Assembly: GCA_964355975.1 (NCBI GenBank)
Contig: CAYHFW010000009.1
Coordinates: 13,649-77,648 of the forward strand
Reading direction: 5' to 3'
Source of the DNA: F1-60-MAGs104 sp964355975
GTDB lineage: Bacteria > Planctomycetota > Phycisphaerae > Phycisphaerales > SM1A02
Length of the DNA: 64,000 nt
How positions within the stretch are numbered: the stretch's first letter is position 1; every line of letters begins with the position of its first letter. The notes under the pieces were generated by a model that saw nothing but the letters and a program-made list of their open reading frames with translations, was not told where the DNA came from and made no database searches. Shown one piece after another: positions 1 to 8,488 of the stretch. The translations under genes and the position numbers were made by a program.

Positions 1-954
1 CTCGTCAAAGAACTCGGCGAGAAGCGCGAAGGCGATGCCACAAAACTCTCTGAGCAATTGCGCGCGATCGCAGAGTTGCAGAACAGAGCATCAGCCGCCG
101 CCGATACGCTGACGAGCGCGCTCAAGGACACGCGGCAGCGCGGTCAGTGGGGAGAGGTTGGTTTGGGAGTGCTGCTCGAAAACTCGCAGCTTGAGCGCGG
201 CATTCACTTCACCGAGCAGACTTCAATCGACGGTGAAGATGGTCGACTGCGTCCCGATGTCATCGTCAACTTGCCAGGCAATCGTGTGATCGTCATCGAC
301 AGCAAAGTGCCGCTCAACTCATATCTCGATGCGCTCGCGCCGAACATCGACGACGTGCGCCGCGCGCAGTTGAGGCTCGAACACGCAGCGGCACTCAAGG
401 GTCATGTGCAGGCGCTCGCGAAGCGCGAGTACGCAAGCGCTGTGCGAGGATCGCTCGAATTCACCGTGCTGTACATGCCCGTTGAGAGTGCCGTCATCGC
501 TGCACTCGAGACCGATCCAAGTCTGCATCAATTCGCGTTCGACAAGAAGATCGTCATCGTGACGCCGAGCACGCTCTTCCTCATGTTGCGCACGGTGGCC
601 GCGAACTGGAGCGACCAGAAACTCTACGAGGGAGCCACCGCGATTCGCGACGCGGCACGCGAACTCGTCAACCGTGTCGGAACCGTCGCGGGATTCATGA
701 ACGCCACTGGATCGCGACTCGCAGCAGCGGTCGACAACTACAACAAGATGGTCGCATCGTTCGACGGACGGCTCGTCAAGCAGATCAACGAGGTCGCAAA
801 GGTGACGATGCAGGATCCAGTGAAGATCGATGGTGAGTTGGATGCGGCGGTGCGAACGAGCCGCAACGCGCAACTCACTGGCGCGACCGATCCGCCGATT
901 CCAACTCCGCCCGTGCATCTCTTCGAGCCGCGCACGCAATCGCTCGATGAGTGA
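1..954 (+). CDS. rmuC: DNA recombination protein RmuC (5' end outside window)
   Basis: The frame is open from base 1, so this is the C-terminal 317 residues of a longer protein. It carries the RmuC core: the RGQWGEVGLG block near nt 139, HFTEQ near nt 208, and the RPDVIV...VIVIDSKVPL block at about nt 250-317, which in this family resembles a restriction-endonuclease-like fold. RmuC proteins are usually anchored by an N-terminal helix followed by a long coiled coil; that part is missing here only because of the window edge. The family limits DNA inversions and rearrangements at short repeats in E. coli. It ends convergent with the next gene, leaving about 48 bp between them. Confidence 0.93.
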   Translation, partial: LVKELGEKREGDATKLSEQLRAIAELQNRASAAADTLTSALKDTRQRGQWGEVGLGVLLENSQLERGIHFTEQTSIDGEDGRLRPDVIVNLPGNRVIVIDSKVPLNSYLDALAPNIDDVRRAQLRLEHAAALKGHVQALAKREYASAVRGSLEFTVLYMPVESAVIAALETDPSLHQFAFDKKIVIVTPSTLFLMLRTVAANWSDQKLYEGATAIRDAARELVNRVGTVAGFMNATGSRLAAAVDNYNKMVASFDGRLVKQINEVAKVTMQDPVKIDGELDAAVRTSRNAQLTGATDPPIPTPPVHLFEPRTQSLDE

Positions 955-1002
955 GCGCGGGGGGACTGGTAGCCGCGCACTCGCGCCGCCACCCTCACCG
1001 AC

Positions 1003-1728
1003 TTACCGCCGCTGCATCCCAAGTCGCGCGCCCGCGTTGAGCGTCACGCTGTCGATGTGCGCAGTCATCTTCTTGCCATTGTTGGTGAAGATGACGTGCA
1101 TGTGCACCGATGAACCGTGGTGCGTGAGCACGCCGCCCTGGCCATCCGCGGAGAGGCCAACGATGCGAACCTCGGTCGGATTCGCGATCGCGAATTTTAG
1201 TCCCTTCGCACTCGGGTCAGCGTGCAAGCATGTGCCGTCGATGACATGCGCGTCGAGCGATGATGCGGTGCCGTCGATGACGAACATGAACGGCGCCGTA
1301 CCTTGATTGCCCGCTCGGTCAGACGCGCCACGAATCGCCGCCTCAAGCTCGTCGCCACCGAGCTGCTTGTCGAGGGTCGCCGATTGCAGTGAGTCGATCG
1401 TTCCAACTGAAAGAAGCGTCGCTTGATCGCCAGCAATACACTCTGGCCCAGTCGTCACAGGATTGCCCGCATCGTTTCGCGTCACCCACACTGCGCCATC
1501 GTCAATCGTGATCTCTCCTGCGAGACCTGACAACGCACCGATCGCGTACCGATTGGACTTGCTCACCACATCGCAAAGCACCACGCGCGGTTCAACCTGA
1601 CCCTCGCGCATGACCGCGCGCATCGCCCCGTACTGGGTGATTTCGCCGCGCGGCGCCGCGCATCCTGAGAGTGCGAGCGATGAGAAAACCACGATAAACG
1701 CGTGCGCAATGCTCGATGTGTTCAACAT
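1003..1728 (-). CDS. Exported alpha-acetolactate decarboxylase-like lipoprotein
   Basis: A 241-residue protein. The N-terminus is a lipoprotein signal with lipobox LSGC (Cys23), so it should be lipid-anchored outside the inner membrane. The rest resembles the acetolactate decarboxylase fold: YAIGALSGLAGEITI (60-74) matches the family's GxGxLxGLxGE strand, and His209, His211 and His224 stand where the family has its zinc-binding HxH...H motif. Classical BudA enzymes are cytoplasmic and make acetoin from acetolactate. An exported version suggests another substrate or a redirected role, which is inference. No acetolactate synthase gene lies nearby. Confidence is good for the superfamily, low for the reaction. 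Confidence 0.7.
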   Translation of the reverse strand: MLNTSSIAHAFIVVFSSLALSGCAAPRGEITQYGAMRAVMREGQVEPRVVLCDVVSKSNRYAIGALSGLAGEITIDDGAVWVTRNDAGNPVTTGPECIAGDQATLLSVGTIDSLQSATLDKQLGGDELEAAIRGASDRAGNQGTAPFMFVIDGTASSLDAHVIDGTCLHADPSAKGLKFAIANPTEVRIVGLSADGQGGVLTHHGSSVHMHVIFTNNGKKMTAHIDSVTLNAGARLGMQRR

Positions 1729-1785
1729 CGACCGAATGTATCACCCGCGCGGCAGAAACTTCGTCAACGCCATCACTGTCCTATC

Positions 1786-2358
1786 TCACGCGAGTGATCG
1801 TTGTCGCAGTCGCGCGTACACAATGATCGAGGCGTGGATGCCGACTGCGACACCGAGTCCGATGGCCTGCCACTTCATCGCGCCAGCGCCGAGCGCGTCG
1901 AAGCGCATCAAGCTGTAGACGCCGAGCGGTAGGAACAACACTGCGGCCGTGGCAAGCCCTGGGTTGTATGCGCGCCGAGCGAGTGCTTGCCCGAGATGCA
2001 CCACAGCATTCACGACAGCTAAGTAGACCGCGATCAATCCAAGACCCGCGTCGACTTTCGCCGCCAGATATGTCGCTGCGATGATCACTCCCCAGACGCC
2101 GGGAACATTGATGATGAACACGGCCGCTGGCGTGAGCACTTCGCGACCCTTACCGATCGTGCGATTGAAGAACACGCGGAAGCGGTCAGCGTCGTGCTCC
2201 TCAAACTGATGCAGCAGGTAGGTCGGCAGAAACAGAAACGTCAGCCGAACCGTTTCGGGCCAAGATTCTGCGACAAGTGGAAAGAGCACGAGCAGCGCGA
2301 TCCCCGCGAGAAATCCGCCGTAGACCCAGTTGTGAAAGAGTCTGCTGAACATCGTCAT
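1786..2358 (-). CDS. HXXEE-domain membrane protein
   Basis: The frame is open further upstream into chrB, but the upstream part is Arg-rich and non-membrane, so I place the start at the MTMFSRL codon (2358), giving 190 residues. It has about five hydrophobic helices and the signature HQFEE at residues 50-54, inside the stretch that follows the second helix, which defines the HXXEE family of unknown function. It begins 66 bp after the end of the ChrB-like gene on the same strand and is probably co-transcribed with it. No Shine-Dalgarno sequence is obvious. Confidence 0.72.
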   Translation of the reverse strand: MTMFSRLFHNWVYGGFLAGIALLVLFPLVAESWPETVRLTFLFLPTYLLHQFEEHDADRFRVFFNRTIGKGREVLTPAAVFIINVPGVWGVIIAATYLAAKVDAGLGLIAVYLAVVNAVVHLGQALARRAYNPGLATAAVLFLPLGVYSLMRFDALGAGAMKWQAIGLGVAVGIHASIIVYARLRQRSLA

Positions 2359-2423
2359 CTCATGTCGTTCGTTCGCCGCGTCAACATGCGGTGAGAGTAG
2401 GGGGAGTGTGATCAACCCCAGCT

Positions 2424-2885
2424 CTACGCGCCAACGCGCTGCGGATTCCACGTATGGCTCTCGCCGCGCGCCTTCACGCACCACGCATAGAGCGCTTCGC
2501 ACACGACGAGCCCATGCTGAAGTTGCTCGTGATCGTCGGCGTATGTTGCGGAGAGTCCGATGAGAATTGCGTACACCCCAGGACACGCCGGATGCAAGTC
2601 ATGCCGATCGGTGTCGGCGCCGCGAATGACGGTCGCCATCTCAGCGAGGCCCGGCGCATCGAGCATGTACTTGCGCATGATCGCATCGAATGAGCACAAC
2701 GGTCCGTCGTGCGTGAGTTCGACTCCCTCAATGTCATAGGGGATCGCACCCACTTCGTTCGCAATAGTGAGTACGCGGTCGGGGGCGACGAAAAGAAACT
2801 CCGCATCCTTGTCAACAAAGCGACTGATGAGCCATGGACACGCGATGCGATCGATCTTGGGACGGTGACGCGTGATCCACTTCAT
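2424..2885 (-). CDS. ChrB-type chromate resistance protein, C-terminal domain only
   Basis: A 153-residue protein matching the Chrome_Resist domain found at the C-terminus of ChrB: WITRHRPKIDRIACPWLISR near the start, DAEFLFV, then the C-terminal GADTDRHDLHPACPG block with conserved acidic and His residues. Full ChrB is about twice this length and regulates the ChrA chromate pump; stand-alone copies of this domain are common. The ATG at 2885 has an AGGAG six bases upstream (2892-2896 on the opposite strand), which decides it over a TTG one codon earlier. No chrA is in the window, so chromate resistance itself is not established; the partner downstream is the HXXEE protein. Confidence 0.8.
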   Translation of the reverse strand: MKWITRHRPKIDRIACPWLISRFVDKDAEFLFVAPDRVLTIANEVGAIPYDIEGVELTHDGPLCSFDAIMRKYMLDAPGLAEMATVIRGADTDRHDLHPACPGVYAILIGLSATYADDHEQLQHGLVVCEALYAWCVKARGESHTWNPQRVGA

Positions 2886-2964
2886 CAATGACTCCTTGGG
2901 TGCCCAGTGTGGGAGAGATGCGCCGCGAGATTACGCACGCTCCGCAGCCCACTCGTAACTGCAA

Positions 2965-3017
2965 CCGTTCTTTGGAAAGAATGACCCGCTCAGTGATGCG
3001 TTTCTTCCAAAGAACGG
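2965..3017. repeat. Palindromic repeat element, copy A
   Basis: A 53-bp element with terminal inverted repeats CGTTCTTTGGAA and TTCCAAAGAACG around a core containing CCCGCTCA(G)TGATGCG. A second copy lies at 30027-30078 in inverted orientation, with the same arms and nearly the same core. Copy A starts about 20 bp beyond the stop codon of the BNR-propeller gene, so it sits where a transcript end would be. It could be a REP/MITE-like element used as a transcript-end hairpin. Confidence 0.75.
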
Positions 3018-3037
3018 GTTTTCGCGCGAATCCCACC

Positions 3038-4144
3038 TCACCCGCACTCGCCCCAGTGTGCGAGAATCTGCGTGAGTTCAGCAGCGCCGACTGTGCCATC
3101 GCCGTCGAAGTCTGATGCGCATCCCGCGCACGCTCCCCAAGTGCTGAGCACGACCGTGAGGTCGCCGGCGCCGACGCATCCATCGTTGTCAAGATCGAGA
3201 TCGATGAGCGTCGAGAGCGCAAACTTGAAAACGCCTTTTGTATTGGTCGCCGCGAGCAGTGTGTCGCCGTGCACCGCGAGATCGAAGATCTGAAGATCCA
3301 GCAGGCCCGTGTTGATGGTGGTCCACGACACGCCGTCGTCGCGCGAGTAATAAACGCCAGCGCTGAAACTGCCGGCGAAGATGAGTGAGCCGTGACTCGC
3401 GAATCCGCGGTAACTGCCTGCTGTCAGACCTCCGCCAAGAAGTGTCCAGTTCGCACCGAGGTCAGTCGATCGAAACACGCCCGTTCCAACTTGTCCGCCA
3501 GCAAAAAGCGTGCTGCCCTTCGCCTCAATGGCGCGAAATGTCGTCGATGTGAGACCGGTGTTGATTGCGGTCCATGTCGCTCCCCAGTTCGTGCTCTTGT
3601 AGATGCCCGAACTGTTCGTTCCAGCGAAGAGGGTTGAGTCGATCGCTGTGATGCAGCGCGTATCGATGCCAGAGAGTCCAGCCGCGGTCCACAGGTCGCC
3701 CTGATTGTCGGAGCGAAACACTCCTGATGTTCCTACGACGAAAAGTTTCGACTGAACTTGGACGATGCCATGGCACAGCAGGCTGGCCATGCCGCTGCTC
3801 TTTGAGATCCAGCTCGCGCCATCGTTGGCGCTACGAAACACCCCTTGGCTGGTGCATGTGTAAATGAACGATTGATCTGTCGCGATGCCGCGCGTTGGGC
3901 CGACCGCATCATTGCCACTATTGGATGCCACGAACCCGGCCGCAATGTCGCTCGAGCGATACGCACCAGTCGCGCCGCCGGCGAACGCGAATGCGCCGCG
4001 ACTGCCGAGTGACTGCATGTTCAGCCCAGTGGTTCCTGCGGCTTGAACCCACTGCGCTTGCGTGGCGCTCGTCATCGCGAGGAGCGACCAGATCGCGACG
4101 AGGGGCATCGCCCTAGACAGGCACACGCGCAGCATGGTGTTCAT
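3038..4144 (-). CDS. Secreted BNR/sortilin-like beta-propeller with C-terminal dockerin-like tag
   Basis: Starting at MNTMLRVCLS the protein has a signal peptide of about 28 residues ending near TQAQW. The body consists of repeated blades of the type GVFRSxDxGxxW (for example VYYSRDDGVSW and IYKSTNWGATW), the BNR/Ycf48-like propeller seen in sialidase-fold and photosystem-assembly proteins. The last 60 residues are two EF-hand-like loops, DLDNDGCVGAGDL and DFDGDGTVGAAEL, each followed by a WG motif, the dockerin-like tag shared by seven genes here. A longer frame to 4270 is open but has no signal peptide at its front. The function is probably extracellular binding; no catalytic residues could be assigned. 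Confidence 0.8.
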   Translation of the reverse strand: MNTMLRVCLSRAMPLVAIWSLLAMTSATQAQWVQAAGTTGLNMQSLGSRGAFAFAGGATGAYRSSDIAAGFVASNSGNDAVGPTRGIATDQSFIYTCTSQGVFRSANDGASWISKSSGMASLLCHGIVQVQSKLFVVGTSGVFRSDNQGDLWTAAGLSGIDTRCITAIDSTLFAGTNSSGIYKSTNWGATWTAINTGLTSTTFRAIEAKGSTLFAGGQVGTGVFRSTDLGANWTLLGGGLTAGSYRGFASHGSLIFAGSFSAGVYYSRDDGVSWTTINTGLLDLQIFDLAVHGDTLLAATNTKGVFKFALSTLIDLDLDNDGCVGAGDLTVVLSTWGACAGCASDFDGDGTVGAAELTQILAHWGECG

Positions 4145-4147
4145 CAT

Positions 4148-4510
4148 GCCACAGGATGTCCGCTCAACGACAATTCGTCCGAGAAATCGAGAGTTTTCTG
4201 GGTTGTATGCACCCGCCCCCAATCGGTGCACCCCTCCAAACGGTGATCTCGATGCCCGAATCGGTCGCATGAATCACCTGTTGAAGGGGGGGGTGGCTCG
4301 GGTGGGTGATCGCCAAAAAAGTGGTTATGCAGCATAAAAACCCGAAGTTGTCCGTCAATATTCACGAAAATCTCAAGTGTTTGTTTTGCGTTCTTGACAA
4401 CTCGCTACATACTTCGCGCAGTGAGGTTCTCGGTAGATGGGGTCATGAGCGGGCTGACTGTTGCCTGCTGAAACTGCTACGGCCCTATCCCTACTTTGGA
4501 GTCCCTCACA
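4148..4510. other. Divergent intergenic region
   Basis: No credible gene. It separates the minus-strand propeller gene from the plus-strand PEP-CTERM-like gene. It contains an eight-G run near 4287 and a TTGACA hexamer at 4394-4399, 112 bp before the downstream start, without a convincing -10 at the usual spacing. Promoters for both flanking genes must lie here. Confidence 0.5.
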
Positions 4511-5110
4511 ATGCGTACAACTCTTTCTGCTTTGGCAACCCTCGCCATTGCTGGCTCGGCAAGTGCCGCGATCACAATGACTTATGCCGAGATCGGCGAT
4601 TCAACTGGCAACCAAGGTGGGGTTGCTGATTCGGTGGTCTACAGCTCGATCGCTGGCCCGTATGCCGCGTTTGCAGTCAATTCCTACCTGGGTGCGGCCA
4701 ATTACACCTCGACGATGACCAATGACGCCGAAGTGGTCACAACCCTCAAGTTCGTCGGTGGAGTCACGACCGCTAACACAAGCTTGGCGTTCAACTTCTA
4801 CCGCGCAGACGAATCGCTGCTCTCGACGTTCACAATGACCTTCACGCAGTCTGGCAACTACATCTGGACCATCACCCTTGATGCAGCCGATGAAGTTCTC
4901 GCTGCCAACACCGGATGGCTCGAAATCGCAGGCGTCGATGGCGCGACTGGCAAGTGGTTCCTCACCACGACTGCAGCGTCAACTGGATCGCAAGTTCCAG
5001 TCACTGGCGCGTACATCCACGCATTCGAGCTGACCACCACTGGCGTTCCTGCGCCAGGCGCCGTGGCGTTGCTCGGCTTGGCTGGACTCATCAGCCGCCG
5101 TCGCCGCTAA
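4511..5110 (+). CDS. PEP-CTERM-like sorted exported protein
   Basis: A 199-residue protein with a signal peptide (cleavage after ASAA near residue 20). It is rich in Ala, Thr and Ser and ends in VPAPGAVALLGLAGLISRRRR. That C-terminus is the planctomycete variant of a PEP-CTERM anchor: short motif, hydrophobic helix, then Arg cluster, normally recognised by an exosortase or related enzyme and removed. The ATG is preceded by GGAG at 4498-4501 with a nine-base spacer; an in-frame TTG at 4496 is rejected because it would precede the signal peptide. The middle has no recognisable domain. A strong terminator follows at 5180-5212, so it is probably monocistronic. Confidence 0.8.
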   Translation: MRTTLSALATLAIAGSASAAITMTYAEIGDSTGNQGGVADSVVYSSIAGPYAAFAVNSYLGAANYTSTMTNDAEVVTTLKFVGGVTTANTSLAFNFYRADESLLSTFTMTFTQSGNYIWTITLDAADEVLAANTGWLEIAGVDGATGKWFLTTTAASTGSQVPVTGAYIHAFELTTTGVPAPGAVALLGLAGLISRRRR

Positions 5111-5179
5111 GCGACGGTCGCACGGATTCGCGGACGATTCAAGAGCGAAGCAGTTTCACAAGTCTGTCACAAGTCTCTC

Positions 5180-5212
5180 AAGGGGGACGCCCACAAGGCG
5201 TCCCCCTTTTTT
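5180..5212 (+). terminator. Rho-independent terminator
   Basis: A perfect ten-base stem GGGGGACGCC / GGCGTCCCCC (5182-5191 and 5197-5206) with a five-base loop, followed by six T. It closes the PEP-CTERM-like gene and isolates it from the polysaccharide cluster. Confidence 0.95.
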
Positions 5213-5302
5213 CGTTGCGTGGGGCGCTCATGGCGCGAACATGCGTGCTTTCTTGAGCGTCGAACATTGATTTTGCGCTTGGATTGGTAGACTCGCGATC
5301 CG

Positions 5303-6433
5303 ATGATTGTTCCGACGACGACCCGCAAGACCATCCCGTTTTTTCGTTACCCACACGTGTTTGCGCAGCAGCGCGAAGAGATTCTCGCTGCTGTGATGAG
5401 CGTCATGGATCGCGGCGCGTTCATTCTTCAAGATGAACTTGCGCAGTTCGAACGCGAGGTCGCACAGTTCGTTGGATCGAAGCACGCGATCGGCGTCGCC
5501 GACGGCACCGAGTCAATGATTCTTGCTCTTCGAGCGGCAGGCATCGGTCAGGGCGACGAAGTCATTTTCTGCAGCCACACGTACATCGCAACTGCGAGTG
5601 CGATTCACTTTGCGAACGCAACTCCCGTCGCGGTCGATATGCGTGCGGATCGATGCATTGATCCCGATGCGATTCGTCGCGCGATCACATCGAAGACGAA
5701 GGCGATCATTCCGACGCAGTTGAACGGTCGCACATGCAATATGGACGAGATCATGCAGATCGCCCGCGAGCATGGGCTTCTCGTGATTGAAGATGCAGCT
5801 CAAGCTCTTGGTTCAAAGTACAAGGGGCGCTGCGCTGGAACATTCGGATTCGCCGGATCGATCTCGCTCTATCCAGCAAAAGTTCTCGGGTGTTTCGGTG
5901 ATGGCGGACTTCTCTTCACCCAAGACGACGCGACGAATGAGGTGCTGCGCGAGTTGCGCGATCACGGGCGCAATCGAGATGGTCTCGTTGTGCGATGGGG
6001 TCTGAACAGTCGCCTCGACAACCTGCACGCCGCCGTTGCACTCGTGAAACTCCGCACGTTTGCGCAAGAAATCGAGCGCCGCCGCGCACTCGCGCGCATC
6101 TACGACGAGCGGCTGCGCGACCTAGAAGAGATGACGCTTCCGGTCGGACCCGATGCAGACCCCGATCACTTCGACATCTTTCAAAACTATGAGGTCGAGG
6201 GAGACCGCCGCGAGCAACTGCGTGCGCACCTCGTCGAGTGCGGTGTTCGCACGATCATTCAATGGGCGGGCATTCCAGTGCACCGATTTGAAGGACTCGG
6301 ATTCGAAGGAACTCGCATCCCTGGTGTCGAGAAGTTCTTCGAGCGATGCTTCTTGCTTCCGATGAACACTTCTTTGACCGACGACGAGGTGCATTATGTG
6401 TGCGATTGCATCCGAGGTTTCTATGGTCGATGA
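5303..6433 (+). CDS. DegT/DnrJ/EryC1/StrS-family PLP aminotransferase
   Basis: A 376-residue fold-type I aminotransferase, the usual length. Landmarks are GVADGTESMILAL (64-76, cofactor-phosphate region), VIEDAAQALGSKY (161-173, with the Asp that contacts the pyridine nitrogen) and SISLYPAKVLGCFGDGG, whose Lys193 is the predicted Schiff-base lysine. Family members transfer an amino group, usually from glutamate, to a keto-sugar nucleotide. The family's usual HLYG motif is replaced by TQLNG (138-142), so the substrate may differ. It overlaps the following E1 alpha gene by 11 bp and heads a tightly packed polysaccharide operon, so its product is probably an amino sugar for a surface glycan. Confidence 0.9.
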   Translation: MIVPTTTRKTIPFFRYPHVFAQQREEILAAVMSVMDRGAFILQDELAQFEREVAQFVGSKHAIGVADGTESMILALRAAGIGQGDEVIFCSHTYIATASAIHFANATPVAVDMRADRCIDPDAIRRAITSKTKAIIPTQLNGRTCNMDEIMQIAREHGLLVIEDAAQALGSKYKGRCAGTFGFAGSISLYPAKVLGCFGDGGLLFTQDDATNEVLRELRDHGRNRDGLVVRWGLNSRLDNLHAAVALVKLRTFAQEIERRRALARIYDERLRDLEEMTLPVGPDADPDHFDIFQNYEVEGDRREQLRAHLVECGVRTIIQWAGIPVHRFEGLGFEGTRIPGVEKFFERCFLLPMNTSLTDDEVHYVCDCIRGFYGR

Positions 6434-7484
6434 GTGCCTTCACCGGGACGACTTAGGATCGCTCAGCGATCCTTCCCGACATCACGAACCAGCGGACCTG
6501 CGCGAAATCGGCCTCGACGCGACGCTCTCAGCACTGCAGACGATGGTGCTGATTCGCTGCGCCGAAGAACGCATCGCTGACGGTGTCTCGACTGGCGAGA
6601 TTCGATGCCCATGCCACTTGGCGATCGGGCAAGAGGCTGCAGCAGTCGGAATCGCAGCACATCTTCGACCCTCTGATCGCTGCTTCGGCGCGCATCGTTC
6701 GCACGCGCACTACCTCGCGCTCGGTGGCGGCATCGACGCGATGATGGCTGAGATTCACGGCAAAGACACTGGATGTTCGCGCGGAATGGGCGGATCGATG
6801 CATCTGCGAGATGAGAGCGTCGGACTCGTCGGAACCGTGCCGATCGTGGCAGCAACGATTCCCATGGCGGTTGGTGCTGGACTTGCACTGAAGATGGATG
6901 GCGGCGACGCCGTTGCAGTCGCATTCTTTGGCGATGGGGCAACCGAAGAGGGGGCCTTCCACGAGTCGATGAATCTGGCCGCATCGCTGCCATCGCCAAC
7001 GGTCTTCTTGTGCGAACACAATTTGTTTTCAAGCCACTTGCACATCTCGCTTCGACAGCCCGCGTCACGTCTCTCGCGCTATGCAGAGGCGCACTGCGTC
7101 GCGCATGCCACCGTCGACGGCAACGACATCGGACTCATGTGGCAGGCGGCACGAGATGCAGTGCACCACGTTCGGTCAACACGTCGACCATTTTTTCTCG
7201 AGTGCGTCACCTATCGATGGCGCGGCCACGTTGGACACCGCGAGGATGTCGATGTGGGTGTTCAGAGAAAAGATGACCTCGCGAGTTGGAAGCGACGAGA
7301 TCCGATCCGACGAAGCGTCGATGCGCTGAAGGCTGCGGGCAGATTCACTGACGGCGACTTCATGCGACTCGAAACCGAAACAAGAGCGCGCGTAGAAAAA
7401 GCATGGCAGTACGCGCTCGCGAGTCCATATCCCGACGAAGGCGAACTTCTCGGCCGCGTGTTCGCGAACGGAGGTTCGCTATGA
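6423..7484 (+). CDS. Thiamine-diphosphate dehydrogenase E1 component, alpha subunit
   Basis: A 353-residue protein from the ATG at 6423, which overlaps the end of the aminotransferase gene. It shows the E1-alpha pattern: CHLAIGQEAAAVG (64-76), RSHAHYLALG (92-101), GMGGSMHL (121-128), and the thiamine-diphosphate/Mg motif GDGATEEG (170-177) ending in CEHNLF. This subunit decarboxylates a 2-oxo acid on ThDP together with the beta subunit encoded next. The operon contains no E2 acyltransferase or E3, so it is unlikely to be a housekeeping pyruvate or branched-chain dehydrogenase. Within a sugar cluster it may supply an acyl or C2 group; that role is inferred. A start at 6396 is open but less likely. 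Confidence 0.85.
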   Translation: MVDECLHRDDLGSLSDPSRHHEPADLREIGLDATLSALQTMVLIRCAEERIADGVSTGEIRCPCHLAIGQEAAAVGIAAHLRPSDRCFGAHRSHAHYLALGGGIDAMMAEIHGKDTGCSRGMGGSMHLRDESVGLVGTVPIVAATIPMAVGAGLALKMDGGDAVAVAFFGDGATEEGAFHESMNLAASLPSPTVFLCEHNLFSSHLHISLRQPASRLSRYAEAHCVAHATVDGNDIGLMWQAARDAVHHVRSTRRPFFLECVTYRWRGHVGHREDVDVGVQRKDDLASWKRRDPIRRSVDALKAAGRFTDGDFMRLETETRARVEKAWQYALASPYPDEGELLGRVFANGGSL

Positions 7485-8488
7485 CAACTCCACGACCGAC
7501 CGCATACGGCCCAGCAATTCGCGAAGGATTCGCGTATCTGCTCAAGAACCATCCAGAGTGTTTTACGATTGGGCAGGGGCTTTGGAGCCCGTGGTATGTA
7601 GGCAACACGATGACCGATCTCGATGCCGAATTCGGCAAGGATCGCGTCATCGACACGCCAGTCTCTGAAGCTGCATGCACGAGCGCCGCGCTTGGGGCCG
7701 CGCTCTGCGGACGCCGTCCCATTGTGATCCATCCTCGTGTGGATTTTTTCATTCTTGCGATGGATGCCGTTGTGAATCAGGCGGCCAAGTGGAATCACAT
7801 GTTCGGCGGCGGAGTCTCGGTTCCGGTCGTGTTTCGCGCGATCATCAATCGTGGAGGCGAACAAGGCGCCCAGCACAGTCAGTCGCTGGCTGCGTGGTTT
7901 GCGCATGTTCCAGGATTGCGTGTTGTGATGCCGAGCACTGCGAAGGACGCGCGTGATTTGCTGGTGGCGAGTTCGCTCGGAAGCGATCCGGTTGTCTACA
8001 TCGACGACCGTTGGTGCTACGAACGATCAGAGGTGCTGGGCCCGATCGAACTTCTCGACATCGCGACAGAAGGTCCGGTTGTCAGGAAGCCCGGCACGGA
8101 TGTCACGCTTGTCTCCTACTCGTACTGCGCCTATCAGTGTGAGCAGGCGGCTGATCGACTCGCGGCGCAAGGAATCTCTGCTGAAGTGATCGATCTTCGT
8201 GTAATCAATCCACTTGATCTACGCGTGGTGTTTGAGTCAGTCGCACGCACCGGAAAACTGCTTTGCGTCGATGGCGACTGGGCAGCATGTGGCGTTGCGA
8301 GCGAAGTGATCGCGCAGTGCGCAATGCAGGGACTTCTCACAAACACGGCGCCGCAGCGACTGGCGCTCGCAGATGCGCCGGCTCCAACAAGCCGACAACT
8401 CGAGAAGAACTACTACCCAACGGTTGAGGGCATTGTTGAATGCGTGATGCAGTTGGTCGCGAGTGGGTCGCAGGTGGCTCGGTGCTAA
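7481..8488 (+). CDS. Thiamine-diphosphate dehydrogenase E1 component, beta subunit
   Basis: A 335-residue E1-beta/transketolase C-terminal type protein. The start is fixed by GGAGG at 7470-7474 and an ATGA overlap with the alpha-subunit stop. Features are the N-terminal pyrimidine-binding region with VSEAACTSAALGAAL and RPIVIHPRVDF, NQAAKWNHMFGG, then GEQGAQHSQSLAAWFAHVPGL, and a C-terminal domain with VTLVSYSYCAYQCEQAA and VIDLRVINPLDL. The two subunits would form an alpha2beta2 heterotetramer. Overlapping reading frames imply matched synthesis. The downstream sugar transferase overlaps its stop codon. Confidence 0.87.
   Translation: MTTPRPTAYGPAIREGFAYLLKNHPECFTIGQGLWSPWYVGNTMTDLDAEFGKDRVIDTPVSEAACTSAALGAALCGRRPIVIHPRVDFFILAMDAVVNQAAKWNHMFGGGVSVPVVFRAIINRGGEQGAQHSQSLAAWFAHVPGLRVVMPSTAKDARDLLVASSLGSDPVVYIDDRWCYERSEVLGPIELLDIATEGPVVRKPGTDVTLVSYSYCAYQCEQAADRLAAQGISAEVIDLRVINPLDLRVVFESVARTGKLLCVDGDWAACGVASEVIAQCAMQGLLTNTAPQRLALADAPAPTSRQLEKNYYPTVEGIVECVMQLVASGSQVARC

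Noticed and set aside
830..1306. 158-codon plus-strand frame after rmuC
   Set aside because: Antisense to the acetolactate-decarboxylase-like gene, which has a lipobox and zinc motif.
4394..4422. TTGACA before the PEP-CTERM-like gene as a full promoter
   Set aside because: The only -10-like hexamer lies six bases away, and no good one is at 16-18 bp.
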